DNA of 64,000 nucleotides from Candidatus Bandiella woodruffii (GTDB lineage Bacteria; Pseudomonadota; Alphaproteobacteria; Rickettsiales; Midichloriaceae): NCBI RefSeq assembly GCF_034359465.1, contig NZ_CP110820.1, positions 496,001 to 560,000 of the forward strand, read 5' to 3'. Shown piece by piece: positions 60,218 to 64,000 of this stretch (position 1 is its first letter; each line of letters starts with the position of its first letter). The notes under the pieces were generated by a model. It saw only the letters and a program-made list of their open reading frames with translations, ran no database searches and was not told where the DNA came from. The position numbers and the translations under genes were made by a program.

Positions 60218-61693
60218 AACACCATATCCCTTATAATTAGCAGGAGATTCAATTCCCTTCAGCTCTTGCTCTACTGCCCCAAAATTAAACAGCTCCTTAA
60301 ATTTGCGATATTGATGCTCACTACCAACCAATTGATCCAAACATACCATTATTATTTGATGCGCTGATGACATTTTTCTCTTCTTTATTCTGTAATCCAC
60401 TCCACTATACCTTTCTTTATTCCATCTTGCAACACTCCCTTTATGCAAGCGATGGAAACAAACAGAGTGGTACTGCAATATCAACCAATAGTCAATAGTA
60501 CGACAGGTGAGCATGAGTTTTATGAATGCTTACTAAGAATAGTAGACAATCGTGGATATAAACTATCCGCTTCCCCCCATATTCAGGCAGCCGAAGATTA
60601 TGGTGTGATACGTACTGTGGATAAATTTGTTTTAACTAAGGCCGTCGAACTATTGGAAAGAGATGAGGACATAAAACTTCATGTTAACATCTCTGGTGCT
60701 ACAATTACAGACACTGAATGGGTTGAATTTGTTAAAAGACTGTTTTATAAAAAAGACTTTTTTGGTCGTTTGACTTTTGAAATTACAGAAAGTTCAATTA
60801 TCAAAAATTTCAAAGAAGCTAGTTTTCTAATTAGGGAACTTAATGAATTAGGGTGTGGTATATCCATAGATGACTTTGGGTCAGGTTACAACTCTTATGT
60901 GCAGCTTAAAAACATAAATGCCACCAGCGTGAAAATAGGTGGTGAATATATCAGAGATATTATGGATAACAGAAATAATATGCTATTTGTTAAAGTTTTA
61001 ATAGAATTGGCTAAAAACTTAAGGCTTAAGACGATTGCAGAGTATGTCGATAATGAAAGAGTTATAACCCTATTAAAGGAACTGGGAGTTGATTATTTTC
61101 AAGGTTCTCTGTTTACTAGATAATGTCGTCATGAGATTTTAAGCCAAAGAGATAAACATCTAATCTGAATTGCGGCAAGGAAAGAAGCTGAATTTTTAGC
61201 ATATCTGGTTGCAATTCCCCTCCATCTTTTAAGATGAAGAAAGGTGTTTTCTACAATATGCCTTATTTTATATAAATCTTTATTGTATTTTCTCTGGGTG
61301 ATTCTGTTCTTTTTAGGAGGAATAACAACTCTCATGCCCAATTCTTGGGCATGGTCAATTATGTAATTAACATCGTACCCTCTGTCGGCTAGTAAGTACT
61401 CAGCTTTCATCTCTTCAATAAGATTAACAGCCTGCTTGCAATCAGCTTCTGAGCCTTTTGTGACAATAACTTTGAGTGGCATACCATGTGAATCCACGGC
61501 AAGGTGAATCTTTGTATTGAGCCCCCTTTTGTACGACTCATATCTTGATTGCCGCCTTTTGCACCTGAAGCATGTGGATGCACTTTACTATGACTTGCGT
61601 CTATCATTAACCATTCCATATCAGGTTCTTTCACAAATATCTCCAATAAAGCCTCCCATATCCTTTTGTCTCTCCATCTGCAAAATCTTTTTT

Positions 61694-62893
61694 GGGAGTG
61701 TTGCAAGATGGAATAAAGAAAGGTATAGTGGAGTGGATTACAGAATAAAGAAGAGAAAAATGTCATCAGCGCATCAAATAATAATGGTATGTTTGGATCA
61801 ATTGGTTGGTAGTGAGCATCAATATCGCAAATTTAAGGAGCTGTTTAATTTTGGGGCAGCAGAGCAAGAGCTGAAGGGAATTGAATCTCCTGCTAATTAT
61901 AAGGGATATGGTGTTTTACGTTTATTTAAATGCTTGTTGTTACAGTTTATGGAAGATTTGTCAGATCGTGAACTAGAAAGATATTTGAGTGACAGTGTTG
62001 CAGCCAAGTGGTTTTGTGATTTTGATTTAACCGAAGCCACACCTGATTATAGCGTTTTTAGTAGAATCCGCTCAAAGATAGGAACAAATTTGTTATCAAA
62101 AATCTTTGCCATTTTTAGAGATCAACTAAAATCTCAAGGATATATGAGCGAGGTATTTACTTTTGTTGATGCAAGTCACTTGATCTCCAAAGCTAATTTA
62201 TGGGAAGAGCGGGATGAAGCCAGAAAACAAAAATATGAAAAACTTAACAACGAAGTCTTGCCTAAAGTCGCACATGATAAACAAGCCAAAATAGGGTGCA
62301 AGGGTGGTAGTAAATTTTGGTATGGCTATAAGAAAAACATGTAAGCGTAGATATTCAATCCGGAATGATCAACAAGGTTGCTATAACGCCTGCTAATGTT
62401 ACCGATGCAAAGGGAGTTGCGCATGTTTTACCAAATAGTGGAGCAGTTTATGCTGACAAAGGGTATTGTGTTGCACCAGCAAAGAATGCAGCTAAAAGCA
62501 GAGGTATTCATTTTTGCGCCATCAAGAAAAACAATATGAAGCAAAAGAATTTTGACCTTGATCGATACTATACTTCCATAAGGGCTCCGTTTGAGAGGGT
62601 GTTTTCTCAAGATAATAAACGATTGCGATACATAGGAATTGCCAAAAATCAGTTTGCTGAATTTATGAATGCTATCTGCTTTAATTTAAAACGTTTAACG
62701 GTTCTTACTGCCTAAGCTCATAAAATCACGCTTCGCAGAATCAATAAAAAGCTAAAAATTACCATATCCCACCTCAAAGAAATCTTTTGAATTCTTGGGG
62801 AAACCAGTTTTTTGTTAATTTTTTTAGACCATGGTCCAAACTTCCTTAAATCAAACCATCACATTTATCCTTATTTTATCTTTCAACGCTCCC
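61694..62893 (+). mobile_element. IS-C copy C5 nested in B3
   Basis: 1200-bp element. Left flank TTTTT and right flank TTTAT agree in four of five bases; intact IS-B has TTTAT at this point, so the left copy has probably mutated. Confidence 0.92.
61733..62715 (+). CDS. IS-C transposase of C5
   Basis: Complete two-frame copy: GTG 61733 to the break after KKNM, then MINKVAITPANVTDAKG to 62715. Same five-A switch as C1 and C3. Confidence 0.85.
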
Positions 62894-63157
62894 TTTATGT
62901 GTATTTTTCCATCCTCCATATTCTGAAGGCAAATCTCTCCAGGGAGAACCTGTTCTTAATATCCAAAATACTGCGTTAATGAATCTTCTGTTATTATGTG
63001 CCAAACCTCCCCACGTACCTTCCCTTCCTGGCAAATGATCCTTTATCAAATCCCACATATTATCTGTTATATCATGCCTATGTAGCCCTAAATCCATTTT
63101 TACTCCTGATTTATCTTTTCTTTCATATTATACTACAAATCTCATGACGACACTATC

Positions 63158-63202
63158 TAAGTGAGCAGGGCAATTTTATATCTATCTTTGGCTAACACTC
63201 TG
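63158..63202 (+). mobile_element. IS-A right-end remnant (A8)
   Basis: About 45 bp, TAAGTGAGCAGGGCAATTTT to GGCTAACACTCTG, identical to the right end of IS-A. The rest of the copy is gone; IS-B copy B3 abuts it at the TA. Confidence 0.9.
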
Positions 63203-63277
63203 AGGGCTCGTATGTAATACATTCATATAAGTACAGAAGTCAAAACTCTAAAACCATTACACAGAGCCCCTGCTAAT

Positions 63278-63400
63278 AATACTCCGCGTCTTTTAAAAGT
63301 TGGCGTCGTCATCTTCGTGCTCTCGCATTTCATCATGTACTTTTTTATACGCTCACCATACTTACCACTCAACTCCTTGCCAATTTTTAAAATACTTTGA
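63278..63400. repeat. Dispersed palindromic repeat, diverged inverted copy R8
   Basis: Inverted relative to R1. It begins AATACTCCGCGTCTTTTAAA. Read on the minus strand it gives KIGKELSGKYGERIKKY, close to the peptide inserted in the COQ10-like protein. A CACACAC/GTGTGTG hairpin follows at 63406-63430. The rest of the 63203-63541 gap holds no gene that I can support. Confidence 0.7.
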
Positions 63401-63541
63401 GTATGCACACACTCTACTTTAAGGTGTGTGTATACAGTGTCTAATAAATGAACACACCTCTCAAACTTTCTTATTTATCGATATGAAGAATTTTTGATTG
63501 CTATTTTCAATAAAAAAAATAAGATTATATCGAATCTCTTG

Positions 63542-63631
63542 GGAGAGGTGGCCGAGTGGTCGAAGGCGCTTCCCTGCTAAGGAAGTATACGATTTTTCGT
63601 ATCGAGGGTTCGAATCCCTCCCTCTCCGCCA
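63542..63631 (+). tRNA. tRNA-Ser (anticodon GCT)
   Basis: A 90-nt class II tRNA with a long variable arm. The acceptor GGAGAGG pairs with CCTCTCC; the anticodon loop CTGCTAA has anticodon GCT, reading AGC/AGU. The T-loop is TTCGAAT, the discriminator G, and CCA is encoded at 63629-63631. Confidence 0.95.
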
Positions 63632-63785
63632 GATTTTTTAAGGGAACTTTTCTCTCCTCTTTTTGTGATAACGTAAGCACCTCTTGCAACTCCAGCATTT
63701 ATAGGCTTTCTAGCGCTTCTGTCTATCATTAGACCCGTACCTCACTTTCTCCAATTTTGCCATTTTACCCCCAAACTCTCTCTTT

Positions 63786-64000
63786 GGGAGTGTTGCAAGA
63801 TGGAATAAAGAAAGGTATAGTGGAGTGGATTACAGAATAAAGAAGAGAAAAATGTCATCAGCGCATCAAATAATAATGGTATGTTTGGATCAATTGGTTG
63901 GTAGTGAGCATCAATATCGCAAATTTAAGGAGCTGTTTAATTTTGGGGCAGCAGAGCAAGAGCTGAAGGGAATTGAATCTCCTGCTAATTATAAGGGATA
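63786..64000 (+). mobile_element. IS-C copy C6, cut by the window end
   Basis: Starts GGGAGTGTTGCAAGATGG and matches the first 215 bp of C1. The remainder is outside the window. Confidence 0.9.
63825..64000 (+). CDS. IS-C transposase of C6, 5' part only
   Basis: GTG 63825 opens the same frame as C1 (DYRIKKRKMSSAHQIIMVCL) and stays open to the window edge. Confidence 0.85.
   Translation, partial: MDYRIKKRKMSSAHQIIMVCLDQLVGSEHQYRKFKELFNFGAAEQELKGIESPANYKG

Larger units (their letters stand above)
58622..60400 (-). pseudogene. IS-C transposase of C4, disrupted
   Basis: Its first frame is split by A7. It also has an extra T in the run at 59101-59110, which ends the frame early as EARKQKI. Not active. 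Confidence 0.85.
58438..60444 (-). mobile_element. IS-C copy C4 with 5-bp duplication, carrying nested IS-A
   Basis: Element 58443-60439, flanked by TTTAT at 58438-58442 and 60440-60444. IS-A copy A7 sits inside it. It interrupts the GGDEF-EAL gene. Confidence 0.93.
57923..61118 (+). pseudogene. GGDEF-EAL cyclic-di-GMP protein, interrupted and 3'-truncated
   Basis: A degenerate GGDEF-like domain (57923-58442; FQLGVINIDNFAIIEQHFD, with LDYNSYVLAV where GGDEF should be) is followed by an EAL phosphodiesterase domain (60440-61118). The EAL part keeps LQYQPIVNSTTGEHEFYECL (ECL for EAL), HVNISG, FEITESS, IDDFGSGYNSY, TSVKIGGEYI and AEYV. IS-C copy C4 splits the two with TTTAT duplication; without it the frame reads LGVFMQAMETNRVV. 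The 3' end is cut by IS-B copy B3 after DYFQGSLFTR. The ancestral protein probably bound or hydrolysed c-di-GMP. Confidence 0.88.
61129..63097 (-). pseudogene. IS-B transposase of B3, disrupted
   Basis: The start (MDLGLHRHDITDNMWDL, 63097) is separated from the catalytic part (61129-61690) by C5. Both halves are otherwise intact. Confidence 0.87.
61119..63157 (-). mobile_element. IS-B copy B3, split by IS-C
   Basis: The right part of the minus-strand element is at 61119-61693 and the left part at 62894-63157, with IS-C copy C5 between. TA lies at both outer edges. Outside, the left neighbour is the EAL gene and the right neighbour is an IS-A remnant, two different targets, so B3 joins unrelated DNA. 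Confidence 0.9.

Noticed and set aside
61517-62344. A 275-codon frame running from IS-B antisense into the IS-C transposase
   Set aside because: The first 60 or so codons are antisense to the IS-B transposase; the fusion is an accident of C5 landing in B3.
17744-63400. CRISPR-like array from the recurring repeats
   Set aside because: The repeats are long, scattered and diverged, with no regular spacers and no cas genes.
63223-63408. A 61-codon minus-strand frame near tRNA-Ser
   Set aside because: It is the coding side of repeat copy R8 plus unrelated flank, not a gene.
63640-63785. Possible minus-strand frame (MIDRSARKPINAGVARG) after tRNA-Ser
   Set aside because: It runs straight into the tRNA gene without a stop and matches no family I know.

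Overview
The window looks like chromosome from an obligate intracellular alphaproteobacterium of the order Rickettsiales. It is AT-rich. It carries a Tlc-type ADP/ATP translocase (energy parasitism), a long Rickettsia-like isocitrate dehydrogenase, the alphaproteobacterial AddB helicase-nuclease, an Rpn-family nuclease, and dispersed short repeats, one of which sits in frame inside a protein gene in the manner of Rickettsia palindromic elements. The genus cannot be fixed from sequence alone; a non-Rickettsia member of the order is my best guess.

Layout. 1-8444: housekeeping block (aspS, transaldolase, ribE, hslU, infC, thrS, priA). 9313-17666: a hypothetical gene, addB, an RND/HlyD adaptor, gltA, a COQ10-like lipid-transfer gene, two envelope-type hypotheticals and tRNA-Arg(ACG). 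18008-18808: mrp. 19079-34776: accessory island packed with insertion sequences. 35012-38715: tlc, ruvX, gatC, an OmpR-type regulator and rpmB. 38869-42356: IS copies around two orphan genes. 42371-57751: def, tsaB, icd, a broken dprA, cysS, the lpd-sucB-sucA operon, uvrB and folK. 57923-64000: a GGDEF-EAL gene destroyed by nested insertions, tRNA-Ser(GCT), and a further IS copy running off the window.

Mobile DNA is roughly a quarter of the window. I named the families by letter. IS-A is IS1 family, 787 bp, 8-bp target duplications, seven complete copies and one remnant. IS-B is IS5/IS427-like, 834 bp, TA target, three copies. IS-C is IS5-superfamily, 1200 bp, 5-bp duplications, six copies. 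IS-D is IS1-like, about 804 bp, 8-bp duplications, four copies. IS-E is one decayed relative of IS-C. In all four main families the transposase is split into two frames at a homopolymer that fits -1 frameshifting. Several copies have unmatched flanks, which marks past deletions or inversions between copies.

The most interesting content is the wreck of a nonribosomal-peptide-type gene cluster in the island. It contains an adenylation-domain fragment (20279-20537), an Sfp-type phosphopantetheinyl transferase (26476-27045), an asparagine-synthetase-like amidotransferase (27062-29446), an aspartate/glutamate racemase (29468-31113), and a CmlA-type diiron beta-hydroxylase (31274-33655), which in known systems hydroxylates amino acids held on NRPS carrier domains. 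The last three are each cut by an IS-A copy, and the hydroxylase also has a frameshift. Together they suggest that an ancestor made a hydroxylated, possibly D-Asp- or Asn-containing peptide and that the pathway is now being lost.

The housekeeping genes are intact and in sensible operons. In contrast dprA, the GGDEF-EAL gene and the secondary-metabolism genes are pseudogenes, the pattern of a host-restricted genome in an IS expansion phase.
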